Source of the DNA: an uncultured Prevotellaceae bacterium | Lineage (GTDB): Bacteria > Bacteroidota > Bacteroidia > Bacteroidales > Bacteroidaceae | Direction of reading: 5' to 3' | NCBI GenBank assembly: GCA_900316975.1 | Contig: ONFA01000006.1 | Span: 1-64,000 of the forward strand | Length of the DNA: 64,000 nt | Part shown: one piece after another, positions 7,321 to 14,470 of the stretch | Layout: each line of letters starts with the position of its first letter | Position numbering within the stretch: position 1 is the stretch's first letter | Translations under genes and position numbers: made by a program | The notes under the pieces: generated by a model | Seen by the model: only the letters and a program-made list of their open reading frames with translations | What the model was told of the DNA's origin: nothing | The model's database searches: none

Positions 7321-8442
7321 CTAATACTCAAAGGCACTTCCGCCCAAGAACTCGCGCAGAAGGGAATAAGGGGGCAGAAGATCAATGGGTATGTCATGGA
7401 ACCGTTTGAGCACCCATATCAAGCGCTGTGCCTCTTCGTAGTTGGGGTCGTCAGATGGAACATTCTCCAATAACGGGAGGGCTTTCTGCTTGAGCAAAGC
7501 AAGTTCGTACTGGAAGGCAGTGCAGAAATTGACATCAGCATTCTGCTGAAAGGGGACAATCCATTTTTCTTCGCCTCGACGTACAGAGGGCCAACGGGCA
7601 AGGGTCTCGGAGGCTGTGGTGTTGCGGAATTGAGAGTCGCGCACCATGCGGCGGATCAGACGGTTGTCGGTGGTGCCATAGTAGGTGCCATCGTCGTTTT
7701 TTGCGACGGTAAGTCCTGAAATGTAGATGCGGAAGAGGTTCTCGTCTGGGATACCACCCGTCAGCAAAGGATTGAGGGCGTGAATGCCTTCCATGATGAG
7801 GATGCTGCCAGGCTTCAGGCGTATGCGGTTGCCACTCTTGACGCTCTTGCCTGTTGGGAAGTCATAGCGCGGCAGTTCCACCTCTTCACCTGCAAGGAGT
7901 TGTTGGAAATGTTGCTGAAAGAGGGGCACGTTGATGGCATTGATATGCTCGTAGTCATAATCGCCCGATTCATCGCGTGGCGTGAGTTCACGGTCAACAT
8001 AGTAATCATCGAACGAGAGGCATTGAGCGGAAAGTCCGTTCTCTTCAAGCCCCATGCTGAGTTTCTTGCTGAAAGTGGTCTTCCCACTTGACGAGGGTCC
8101 CGCTATGAGCACGGCTTTTACCTGTGGGCGCGCCGCGATGGCTTTGCCAATCAGTTCGAAGCCACGCCACTGAAGCGCCTCAGCCATCTTCACCATCCGA
8201 TATGCCTTGCCATCATCGATGATGCGATTCATCATGCCAATGGAATAACAGACAACCTTCAGGCGTTTGGTGAAAAGGTATTTTCCTTTCACGCGAGTCA
8301 CCAGATATGCGATGACCTCGTCAATTGGTTTGTCGCCCAACTCCCGATGGAGTTGTTCTGTAATCTTCAGAAAGGCACCGTTGACTTCAAATTTCTCTGT
8401 GCTCCGATTGTTGCGGATAGCAAAGGTGGTAGGGGTACTCAT
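7321..8442 (-). CDS. Uridine kinase-like nucleoside kinase, short form
   Basis: A P-loop kinase of the phosphoribulokinase/uridine kinase family, expected to phosphorylate a nucleoside with NTP. Walker A GPSSSGKT is at residues 115-122, followed by DDYYVDRE and IMEGIHALNP, all characteristic. Bacteroidetes relatives are usually around 550 residues with an N-terminal TGS/threonyl-tRNA-synthetase-like part; this one has 373 residues and starts close to the helical segment preceding the kinase. The start at 8442 is favoured because a -7 promoter box sits at 8470-8477; longer in-frame starts fall in repeat DNA upstream of it. True nucleoside specificity is unknown. Confidence 0.88.
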   Translation of the reverse strand: MSTPTTFAIRNNRSTEKFEVNGAFLKITEQLHRELGDKPIDEVIAYLVTRVKGKYLFTKRLKVVCYSIGMMNRIIDDGKAYRMVKMAEALQWRGFELIGKAIAARPQVKAVLIAGPSSSGKTTFSKKLSMGLEENGLSAQCLSFDDYYVDRELTPRDESGDYDYEHINAINVPLFQQHFQQLLAGEEVELPRYDFPTGKSVKSGNRIRLKPGSILIMEGIHALNPLLTGGIPDENLFRIYISGLTVAKNDDGTYYGTTDNRLIRRMVRDSQFRNTTASETLARWPSVRRGEEKWIVPFQQNADVNFCTAFQYELALLKQKALPLLENVPSDDPNYEEAQRLIWVLKRFHDIPIDLLPPYSLLREFLGGSAFEY

Positions 8443-8469
8443 AAAGATAATAGTTTTAGGTTTGCACGA

Positions 8470-8477
8470 CAAAGGTA
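8470..8477 (-). promoter_or_regulatory. Promoter -7 box of the nucleoside kinase
   Basis: TACCTTTG on the minus strand, about 28 bases before the chosen ATG. No clear TTTG at -33, where the GTGAAAA tandem repeat begins. Confidence 0.65.
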
Positions 8478-8487
8478 AGCATTTCAT

Positions 8488-8568
8488 GTGAAAAGTGAAA
8501 AGTGAAAAGTGAAAAATCAAAAATTCCTGCCATCCCAATGGGAGGATTCTTACATTTTTCACTTTTCA
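8488..8568. repeat. Core-and-arms element, copy 1 (GTGAAAA arms)
   Basis: Four GTGAAAA heptamers (8488-8515), then a core CCATCCCAATGGGAGGA (8530-8546) and a reverse-complement arm (TTTTTCACTTTTCA, 8555-8568). Its core is the most divergent of the four copies in the window (others at 13.0, 53.7 and 59.1 kb). Lies between the divergent kinase gene and tRNA-Arg. Confidence 0.7.
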
Positions 8569-8599
8569 AGCACACTTGAAAAAACATTTCTCACTTTTC

Positions 8600-8631
8600 T
8601 TTGGTCACTTTTCACTTTTTTCCTACCTTTG
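8600..8631 (+). promoter_or_regulatory. Promoter of tRNA-Arg
   Basis: Full Bacteroidetes consensus: -33 TTTG (8600-8603), 20-nt spacer, -7 TACCTTTG (8624-8631), about 20 bases before the tRNA. Confidence 0.85.
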
Positions 8632-8651
8632 TACCCGCTAAACGGGAAAAT

Positions 8652-8726
8652 GGCCCCATAGTTCAATGGATAGAACAAATCTCTCCTAAAGATTAGATCC
8701 GGGTTCGATTCCCGGTGGAGCTACCA
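8652..8726 (+). tRNA. tRNA-Arg (CCU anticodon)
   Basis: A 75-nt cloverleaf including an encoded 3' CCA. D stem GTTC/GAAC, anticodon stem AATCT/AGATT with loop CTCCTAA (anticodon CCT), and T stem CCGGG/CCCGG with loop TTCGATT. The acceptor stem GGCCCCA/TGGAGCT contains one G-U end pair and one C-A mismatch at the fourth pair, which is unusual but does not disturb the rest. Confidence 0.93.
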
Positions 8727-8756
8727 GCCAGTCCACGAGTTGGGCGACTTTTTTCC
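8727..8756 (+). terminator. Possible terminator after tRNA-Arg
   Basis: An imperfect hairpin GTCCACGAGTTGGGC followed by GACTTTTTTCC. It resembles the GCCCATGCGCTGGGCGATTTTT module that follows dgt. Confidence 0.5.
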
Positions 8757-8785
8757 ACAATGCCTAAAAATGCAAAACACCAAAT

Positions 8786-8816
8786 GATCAATGGTAAATG
8801 GTCAAATGGTCAATGC
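8786..8816. repeat. AATGGTM-type tandem repeat before tRNA-Trp
   Basis: Approximate 7-8 bp units (AATGGTA, AATGGTC, AAATGGTC, AATGCG) directly upstream of tRNA-Trp. No separate promoter is visible, so the two tRNAs may be co-transcribed. Confidence 0.7.
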
Positions 8817-8819
8817 GAG

Positions 8820-8892
8820 ACGGGGTTAGTTTAGTTGGTAGAATATCGGTCTCCAAAACCGAGGGTCGGGGGTTCGAGTCCCTCACCCCGTG
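8820..8892 (+). tRNA. tRNA-Trp (CCA anticodon)
   Basis: A 73-nt cloverleaf: perfect acceptor stem ACGGGGT/ACCCCGT, discriminator G, anticodon stem TCGGT/ACCGA with loop CTCCAAA (anticodon CCA), T loop TTCGAGT. The 3' CCA is not encoded. It lies apart from secE/nusG, near which tRNA-Trp is often found in bacteria. Confidence 0.96.
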
Positions 8893-8898
8893 CATGAG

Positions 8899-8934
8899 AA
8901 AGGCTGACTTACATGAGTAGGTCAGCCTTTTTTT
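8899..8934 (+). terminator. Intrinsic terminator after tRNA-Trp
   Basis: Perfect 10-bp stem AAAGGCTGAC (8899-8908) / GTCAGCCTTT (8921-8930) with T's continuing to 8934. Confidence 0.9.
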
Positions 8935-9016
8935 CGTACCTTTGAAAACGACAACGGCACAATCTCCAATGCCACCCCTCCAATGCCGCCCAAAGGGTAA
9001 CGACACAACCTCCAAA

Positions 9017-9081
9017 TCGACATCGTCGACGTCGGTTTGCCGACCTCGTCGACATCGGCTCACCGACGTCGACGAGGTCGA
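9017..9081. repeat. Triple 19-bp palindrome array, copy 1
   Basis: Three 19-bp units at 9017-9035, 9040-9058 and 9063-9081 (the last inverted), separated by 4-bp spacers TTTG and CTCA. Each has flanks like CCGAC..T / A..TCGG around a centre CGTCG. Same layout as the array at 56534-56598. It lies 3' of the DUF2851 gene. The surrounding 8941-9016 and 9082-9136 have no gene; 8968-8995 contains a CTCCAATGCC direct repeat. Confidence 0.85.
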
Positions 9082-9136
9082 TTTTGGGGTTCTTTCGGTA
9101 CGCTTTCAACGAAAAGCCCACTATGGTCATGGAGGA

Positions 9137-10441
9137 TTATGATGTGCCCTCTTCACCCTCACGAAGAAAGTCTGGAGTGCGACGCAGGTACTCATAACCG
9201 AACTTGCAGCGCAGACAGTCACGTCGCTGGCAATAGTTGCGATGCAGTTGGATAAGAGCCTGGGAATCGGCTGCATTCTCGCAGGGAATGCCGGCTGATG
9301 CCCAATCGCGAATGATGGCGTTGTTCTCTGGTTTGAGTTGTTCCCAAAGAGAGAAAGCACGGTCGCAAAGAGAATGGTCGGACTTATACTTGCCGTATGC
9401 AAAGAGTATGGGAGCGACGCTATTGATGATGACAAGTTGGATAGAGGAAGGCGAGAGGGTCTTTTCAACGGGTTTGGTGGGCTGAGTATCAAAAGTGTAA
9501 TGGGTACGCCAATAGTCGCTTACATGAGTGAGCAGAAGGGCACTCACCTCATCAAGGTTCTGTGCGTTGAGCAGACGGGAGAGGTTGAGCCGCTGTTCAT
9601 AGTAGAGCATGGCGAGTTGGGCGATGCGGATGTAAGGGAAGTTTTGGGGACGAAGTCGGAGGAACTTCCACACTTTCGGGTCGATGGGGGTAAGAGTGAA
9701 CTTCTGGCGCAGATAGCGGTATTCCTTTTGCAACTGCTGGTAGTAATCCCCCTCATGATTGTCTTCGAGCAAGCCTGCCTGACCAAAGAAGATTGCCTCA
9801 ATCTGAAAAAGGCTGTCGCGATGTTTGCCAACGGCACTCATCGGGATGGATTGTGCCCACTGCTCGAAGGCGTCTCCATTGATGCCAAAACCGAAGTTGC
9901 GGGCAAGGGTGACGAAGAGTGTGTCTTCCCAATTTTTGTCAAGGGCTTCTCGACGGAGCATGATTTGACGAGTACGTTCCTCAAAACGTTCGAGGGTGAG
10001 GGAGGTCATCCAATTGTGGATGAGGAAGGTGGAAAGTTCGCCAATCACATGACGGCAAGGAGGTCGGCAGTCGTTGTGACTCAGTTCGGAGTAGTTCTCC
10101 TCCACATAAGAGGGCACCGAGAGTTGCAGTTGCGGAATCTCCTGTCCATTGGGGTAGAAGAGCCTTTGGTCTATCTCAGCTGCCACGTGGAGGATGATGT
10201 TCTCGTAGGCAGCATCGGTGTCGTGATGATGGCGGAACCAGTCGCTGGTCTTCTGGTGAATCTCCACGTTGCCCACCCACTCGATGCCATTCAGTTTGAT
10301 TTTTGTTCCCGTAAAGTCAGGACCCGCATCGGTGTTGTGAATGCCAGGATTGAGCACCTCAAGGAGTCTTCCATCGGTTGTGCGGAGTTCGTGCAAAGGG
10401 AAAATCTTATGTTTCCACGTATAATGAAGCAGTTGTTCCAT
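9137..10441 (-). CDS. DUF2851 family protein
   Basis: A 434-residue soluble protein matching the Bacteroidetes/Chlorobi DUF2851 family over its whole length; the N-terminal stretch with NPGIHNTDAGPDF and GNVEIHQKTSDW is the typical conserved start. A Cys-rich tail (CQRRDCLRCKFG) near the C-terminus could bind a metal. Function is unknown. It has its own promoter (10464-10471), divergent from dapB. No signal peptide or membrane segment is seen. Confidence 0.88.
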   Translation of the reverse strand: MEQLLHYTWKHKIFPLHELRTTDGRLLEVLNPGIHNTDAGPDFTGTKIKLNGIEWVGNVEIHQKTSDWFRHHHDTDAAYENIILHVAAEIDQRLFYPNGQEIPQLQLSVPSYVEENYSELSHNDCRPPCRHVIGELSTFLIHNWMTSLTLERFEERTRQIMLRREALDKNWEDTLFVTLARNFGFGINGDAFEQWAQSIPMSAVGKHRDSLFQIEAIFFGQAGLLEDNHEGDYYQQLQKEYRYLRQKFTLTPIDPKVWKFLRLRPQNFPYIRIAQLAMLYYEQRLNLSRLLNAQNLDEVSALLLTHVSDYWRTHYTFDTQPTKPVEKTLSPSSIQLVIINSVAPILFAYGKYKSDHSLCDRAFSLWEQLKPENNAIIRDWASAGIPCENAADSQALIQLHRNYCQRRDCLRCKFGYEYLRRTPDFLREGEEGTS

Positions 10442-10463
10442 GGGTTTTGTATTAAAAATTGTT

Positions 10464-10471
10464 CAAAGGTA
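10464..10471 (-). promoter_or_regulatory. Promoter -7 box of the DUF2851 gene
   Basis: TACCTTTG on the minus strand 23 bases before the ATG. Confidence 0.65.
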
Positions 10472-10493
10472 GTCAATAACTCCTAACTTTTCA

Positions 10494-10501
10494 TTATCTT
10501 T
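10494..10501 (+). promoter_or_regulatory. Promoter -7 box of dapB
   Basis: TATCTTTG, about 44 bases before the chosen dapB ATG. No clear -33 element. Confidence 0.65.
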
Positions 10502-10544
10502 GCAGTGTTTTTTAGAAATAAAATCAAAAACCAAGGATCGAAAG

Positions 10545-11300
10545 ATGAAAATAGCATTGATAGGATACGGCAAGATGGGCAAGATGATTGAACAGATTGC
10601 TTTGAGCCGCGGTCACGAAATCGTGAGCATCATCGACATTGACAACCAAGAGGACTTTGAAAGCGAGGCTTTTGCCAGCGCGGATGTGGCGATTGAATTC
10701 ACCACCCCCATGACTGCTTATGAAAATTACCTGAAGGCATGGAAGGCTGGCGTGAAAGTGGTGAGCGGCAGCACGGGATGGCTGAAGGAGCATGGCGATG
10801 ATGTAAGGAAGGCTTGCACGGAGGAGGGAAAGACGCTCTTCTGGGCAAGCAACTATTCAATTGGCGTAGCGATTTTCAGCGCTATCAACAAATACCTTGC
10901 AAACATCATGAATGGGTTCCCTCAGTATGATGTGAAGGAGGTGGAAACTCACCATATCCATAAACTCGACCATCCTTCTGGCACAGGCATCACACTGGCT
11001 GAACAGATAGTGGAACGACTCGACCGCAAGAAGGACTGGACCATGGGCTACTTGCAGCAGCCTGACGGCACGGTGGAGGGAAGCGACGAGGTAGCTTCCG
11101 ACTTGCTGCCCATCAGTTCTGTCAGACGTGGAGAGGTGCCCGGCATCCACTCCATCACATGGGACAGCGAGGCTGACCAAATCACGATTACGCACGATGC
11201 ACACTCACGTCAGGGCTTCGCACTCGGAGCTGTCATCGCTGCGGAGTTCACAGCCCAGCATGAGGGACTGCTGAGCACTGACGATCTGTTTAAGTTTTAA
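10545..11300 (+). CDS. dapB: 4-hydroxy-tetrahydrodipicolinate reductase
   Basis: Reduces the DapA product with NAD(P)H in the diaminopimelate/lysine pathway. The 251-residue chain has the Rossmann motif LIGYGKMGKMI at the N-terminus and the signature ETHHIHKLDHPSGTG with the catalytic His and Lys. The start at 10545 places MKIALIGYGKMG first, as in the family; extra upstream codons would overlap the promoter. It leads a group with lepB and the WbqC-like gene. Diaminopimelate dehydrogenase (ddh) at 37.3 kb supplies the later step, so the short dehydrogenase route to meso-DAP is likely used. Confidence 0.97.
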   Translation: MKIALIGYGKMGKMIEQIALSRGHEIVSIIDIDNQEDFESEAFASADVAIEFTTPMTAYENYLKAWKAGVKVVSGSTGWLKEHGDDVRKACTEEGKTLFWASNYSIGVAIFSAINKYLANIMNGFPQYDVKEVETHHIHKLDHPSGTGITLAEQIVERLDRKKDWTMGYLQQPDGTVEGSDEVASDLLPISSVRRGEVPGIHSITWDSEADQITITHDAHSRQGFALGAVIAAEFTAQHEGLLSTDDLFKF

Positions 11301-11304
11301 GGAG

Positions 11305-11509
11305 AGACCCTCACCTCCCCCTCCTTGAAGGGAGGGGGGGGCATTTGCACAGAGAAAAATTATAGATAATATTTGAACAATGTGGACTTTTTCCCCCACA
11401 AACATTCTACTCCTCCCATTTAGGGGAGGCGGGGGAGGAGTCTAAAGTAGAATCTCCCCCACAAAACATTCTACTCCTCCCATTTTAGGGGAGGCGGGGG
11501 AGGGGTCTA
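11305..11509. repeat. GGGGAGG hairpin repeats before lepB
   Basis: Two direct copies (11392-11444 and 11455-11509) share TCCCCCACAAA, ATTCTACTCCTCCCATT and GGGGAGGCGGGGGAGG..TCTA. An inverted, diverged copy lies at about 11305-11338. Related to the hairpin module of the repeats at 6.3 and 61.1 kb. The second copy ends one base before the lepB ATG. Confidence 0.85.
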
Positions 11510-11510
11510 T

Positions 11511-12998
11511 ATGGCTTTCGATTACAAAAGTTTCAAGAAAACTCGTTCGGGTGAGAACGACAAACCTGCATGGACAGGATGGAAATGGGTAAAATTTGGC
11601 GTGGCAACCGTCTGCTACTTGGCTTTCCTCTATTGGGTGAAGTCATGGTGGGGACTGATTGTGCTACCGTTCATCTACGATGCCTACATCAGCAAGAAAA
11701 TCAAGTGGACATGGTGGAAGGAACTGGAAAGTGACGTTGCCCGCACCATCATGAGTTGGGTGGATGCCATCGTGTTCGCCTTGGTGGCGGTGTATTTCGT
11801 CAACAACTTCTTCTTCCAGAACTACCAGATTCCTTCTTCATCGCTGGAGAAGACACTGATGACAGGTGACTTCCTCTTGGTGAGCAAGATGAGTTACGGT
11901 CCTCGCATTCCGCAGACACCACTCACGATGCCACTCACACAGCATACCATCCCTATGCTGAACTGCAAGTCGTACATCGAATGGCCACAATGGGAATACC
12001 GCCGCGTGAAGGGTTTTGGCAAGGTGGAATATGGCGACATCGTGGTGTTCAACTACCCTGCTGGCGACACGGTGGCTGTCAACTACAACGGTGACTATTA
12101 TAGCCTTTGCTATCAAGAAGGGTGCTTGGCTGCCAACGAACAGGGATATGAAGTGCCACTGATGGAAACACTATCAGCCAAAGAGCAACAACAGATGTGG
12201 GATCAACTCTACGGCATCGGGAAACAGATTGTGGCAACTAAAACGAACATCTATGGCAGTGTGACGACTCGTCCTGCAGACCGTCGTGAAAACTATGTGA
12301 AGCGATGTGTAGGATTGCCAGGGCAGACGCTGGAAATCAAGGATAAAATTATCTATGTAGATGGAAAGAAGCAGGAAACACCAACGTTCGCACAGTTTAA
12401 CTATAAGGTTTATACACACAACAGCCAAGTACTCAGCGATGCTTTATGTGAAGAATTAAATATCAGCGATGAAGATCGTGACAAGATACTCGACCACAAC
12501 CAAGGCATTCCACTCACTCATATGGCTGTAGAAGCACTACGAGCAAATAAAGAATTTTGCGACAGTATAGTGGAAATCAAGGATGGCTACTGGGGTAACC
12601 TCTATCCACTCAATCGTCAATATGGTTGGACACGTGACAACTATGGACCCATCTGGATTCCAGCCAAGGGCAAGAGCGTGAAACTGACACAAGATAATAT
12701 CGCTATTTATGAACGACCTATCCGCGTGTATGAAAAGAACACATTGGAGGTGAAAGATGGAAAGATTTTCATCAACGGCAAGCAGACCGACGAGTACACC
12801 TTCAAGATGGACTACTACTGGATGATGGGTGACAACCGCCACAACTCAGCAGACAGTCGCTATTGGGGCTTCGTGCCAGAAGACCACATCGTGGGCAAGC
12901 CACTGTTCATTTGGCTCTCGCTCATTACAGACAGATATGGCAAGTCGCATGGTGTGCGCTGGAGCCGTCTGTTCACATGGGTAGATAACATAAAATAA
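11511..12998 (+). CDS. lepB: Signal peptidase I, large Bacteroidetes form
   Basis: Membrane-bound serine protease (S26) that removes signal peptides from exported proteins. Its 495 residues exceed the usual 250-320, as is common in Bacteroidetes. Two or three hydrophobic segments lie in the first 115 residues. Next comes the catalytic Ser in QIPSSSLEKTL, the catalytic Lys in NYVKRCVGLPG, and the C-terminal box GDNRHNSADSRYWG. About 130 extra residues lie between the last two blocks. The ATG directly follows a GGGGGAGGGG repeat, which must act as, or replace, the ribosome-binding site. The stop is followed by an inverted-repeat element. Confidence 0.95.
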   Translation: MAFDYKSFKKTRSGENDKPAWTGWKWVKFGVATVCYLAFLYWVKSWWGLIVLPFIYDAYISKKIKWTWWKELESDVARTIMSWVDAIVFALVAVYFVNNFFFQNYQIPSSSLEKTLMTGDFLLVSKMSYGPRIPQTPLTMPLTQHTIPMLNCKSYIEWPQWEYRRVKGFGKVEYGDIVVFNYPAGDTVAVNYNGDYYSLCYQEGCLAANEQGYEVPLMETLSAKEQQQMWDQLYGIGKQIVATKTNIYGSVTTRPADRRENYVKRCVGLPGQTLEIKDKIIYVDGKKQETPTFAQFNYKVYTHNSQVLSDALCEELNISDEDRDKILDHNQGIPLTHMAVEALRANKEFCDSIVEIKDGYWGNLYPLNRQYGWTRDNYGPIWIPAKGKSVKLTQDNIAIYERPIRVYEKNTLEVKDGKIFINGKQTDEYTFKMDYYWMMGDNRHNSADSRYWGFVPEDHIVGKPLFIWLSLITDRYGKSHGVRWSRLFTWVDNIK

Positions 12999-13003
12999 AA
13001 AGC

Positions 13004-13089
13004 GAAGAGTGAAGAGTGAAAAATCTAAGTTACTTTGCTGATGAGGAACATCCCGTATGGCTGGTAACTTAGATTTTTCACTCTTCACT
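13004..13089. repeat. Core-and-arms element, copy 2 (GAAGAGT arms)
   Basis: Perfect 26-bp inverted arms (13008-13033 and 13064-13089), begun by GAAGAGT heptamers, enclose a core whose minus strand reads CCATACGGGATGTT. It lies between lepB and the WbqC-like gene and could form a strong hairpin. Confidence 0.88.
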
Positions 13090-13114
13090 TAAACATTTTC
13101 ATCAACTAAATAGC

Positions 13115-13684
13115 ATGGTTCTTCCTTCCGCCTACCTCCCCCCCATCTCATGGTTCTCTTCCCTTGTCAAGGGAGAGCCCGTAATGGTAGAGCAATACGA
13201 AAACTACCATAAGCAGACTATTCGCAATCGCTGCACGATTGATTCCCCGAATGGTCCGTTGAACCTATCCATCCCGATTGACCGCAGCAATTTCGTGGAG
13301 GGAAAATGCCTGATGAAAGATGTGCGCATCAGCACACACAACGCCTGGCAACGGCAGCATTGGTACGCTTTGGAGACGAGTTACTTCAATTCTCCCTTCT
13401 TTGAATATCTGCAAGACGATTTCCGTCCCCTCTATGAGCAACAATGGACTTTTCTCATCGACTTCAATGAAGCCTTGATACAAAAATGTTGCGAGATGCT
13501 TGACATTCAGCCAAACATCTCGCGTACTCATAAATATATAGGATTAACTCCTCTCGAATCGGATTTCCACCCTACCCCCTATTACCAAGTCTTTCAACAA
13601 AAGCACGAATTCTTACCCAACCTTTCCATCATCGACCTCATCTTTAACATGGGCAATGAAAGCCTGCTGTTCCTTAAAAGATGA
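13115..13684 (+). CDS. WbqC-like family protein
   Basis: A 189-residue cytoplasmic protein matching the WbqC-like family at PSAYLPPISWFS near the start and at the conserved NRCTI and L.IPI segments. Family members occur in O-antigen and other polysaccharide loci and resemble cofactor-free enzymes of unknown reaction. Its 3' end overlaps that of the convergent PHP phosphatase gene by 11 bp, next to the polysaccharide export module, which fits such a role. Transcribed after lepB, but the hairpin at 13008-13089 stands in between. Confidence 0.8.
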   Translation: MVLPSAYLPPISWFSSLVKGEPVMVEQYENYHKQTIRNRCTIDSPNGPLNLSIPIDRSNFVEGKCLMKDVRISTHNAWQRQHWYALETSYFNSPFFEYLQDDFRPLYEQQWTFLIDFNEALIQKCCEMLDIQPNISRTHKYIGLTPLESDFHPTPYYQVFQQKHEFLPNLSIIDLIFNMGNESLLFLKR

Positions 13685-14396
13685 TATTCTGAATGCGGGG
13701 AAGCATTTCTACGGTTTCTTTCTTCAAAGCCTTCGTATTGATTGCATTCTGGAAATTGGGCAAGTAATGTAAATCTGAACCGAAGAAACTGTAATAGCCC
13801 TTGGATAGCATCATCAACGCTTTCTCCTGTGCGGATTTACCATAACCACCGGCAAGAGAAACGATATTCATCTGCAACTTTACACCTTTTGAATAGAGGT
13901 AGTCATAATCGATGTCAGTCATATAGCGATACCGCTCTGGATGGGCAAGAATGGGTTGATAGCCCTTTTCCTTAACACGTTCCAACGTTCCATGCAAGTC
14001 AATAGGAGGCTGGTAGTAGGAGGTCTCCACCAACAAATGATCCCCTTTGGGACCTATCGGCAATAGTTCATTAGCCTCCAACCGCTCATTAAAAAGGTTG
14101 TCCATCATGTTCTCGGCCGCCAAATTCAGTTTTACTGTGCCTTGATAAGCCTCCTGCAACTCCTGGTAACGTTTACGAAGTTCTTCTGGGGTATTGGGTA
14201 TATCTTCCATGATGTGAGGAGTAAGCCACACCTCACGAATCCCTATCTTCTCATAGTAAGCAAGCACTTCGAGAGAATCTTCCAGACTCGGAATTCCATC
14301 ATCAACACCAGGAAGGATATGGCTATGCCAATCGGTAGCGCCATTGAAGATTCCAGTGTTAATCAGTTTCTTTTTTGTATTGAATATGGAAAACAT
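13674..14396 (-). CDS. PHP-domain protein-tyrosine phosphatase, CpsB/YwqE type
   Basis: A 240-residue metal-dependent phosphatase of the PHP family, which in capsule systems removes phosphate from the chain-length tyrosine kinase. Metal ligands are visible in order: DWHSHILPGVDDG, LTPHIM, ETSYYQPP, LAHPERY and GSDLHYLP. It follows the Wzz-like gene in a minus-strand operon (wza-like, wzz-like, this gene). The start at 14396 (MFSIF) gives the usual family length. No tyrosine kinase is present in the window, so its substrate is elsewhere or different. Confidence 0.9.
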   Translation of the reverse strand: MFSIFNTKKKLINTGIFNGATDWHSHILPGVDDGIPSLEDSLEVLAYYEKIGIREVWLTPHIMEDIPNTPEELRKRYQELQEAYQGTVKLNLAAENMMDNLFNERLEANELLPIGPKGDHLLVETSYYQPPIDLHGTLERVKEKGYQPILAHPERYRYMTDIDYDYLYSKGVKLQMNIVSLAGGYGKSAQEKALMMLSKGYYSFFGSDLHYLPNFQNAINTKALKKETVEMLPRIQNIIF

Positions 14397-14470
14397 ACCT
14401 ATATACGTTATTGTATTACCAAATCCTGAGTACACAAGGCTCCCTAGAATGGAATCAAAATTATACCTCC

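Noticed and set aside
8488..8515. GTGAAAA array as a CRISPR
   Set aside because: Units are 7 bp with no spacers and no cas genes.
8788..9063. Minus-strand frame with RDSNPRPSVLETDILPTKL
   Set aside because: This is the antisense translation of tRNA-Trp, a well-known false protein; the rest reads through the palindrome array.
9017..9081. Triple palindromes as a CRISPR or plasmid iterons
   Set aside because: Only three short units, 4-bp spacers, no cas, rep or par genes nearby.
9338..10486. 382-codon plus-strand frame
   Set aside because: Antisense to the conserved DUF2851 gene.
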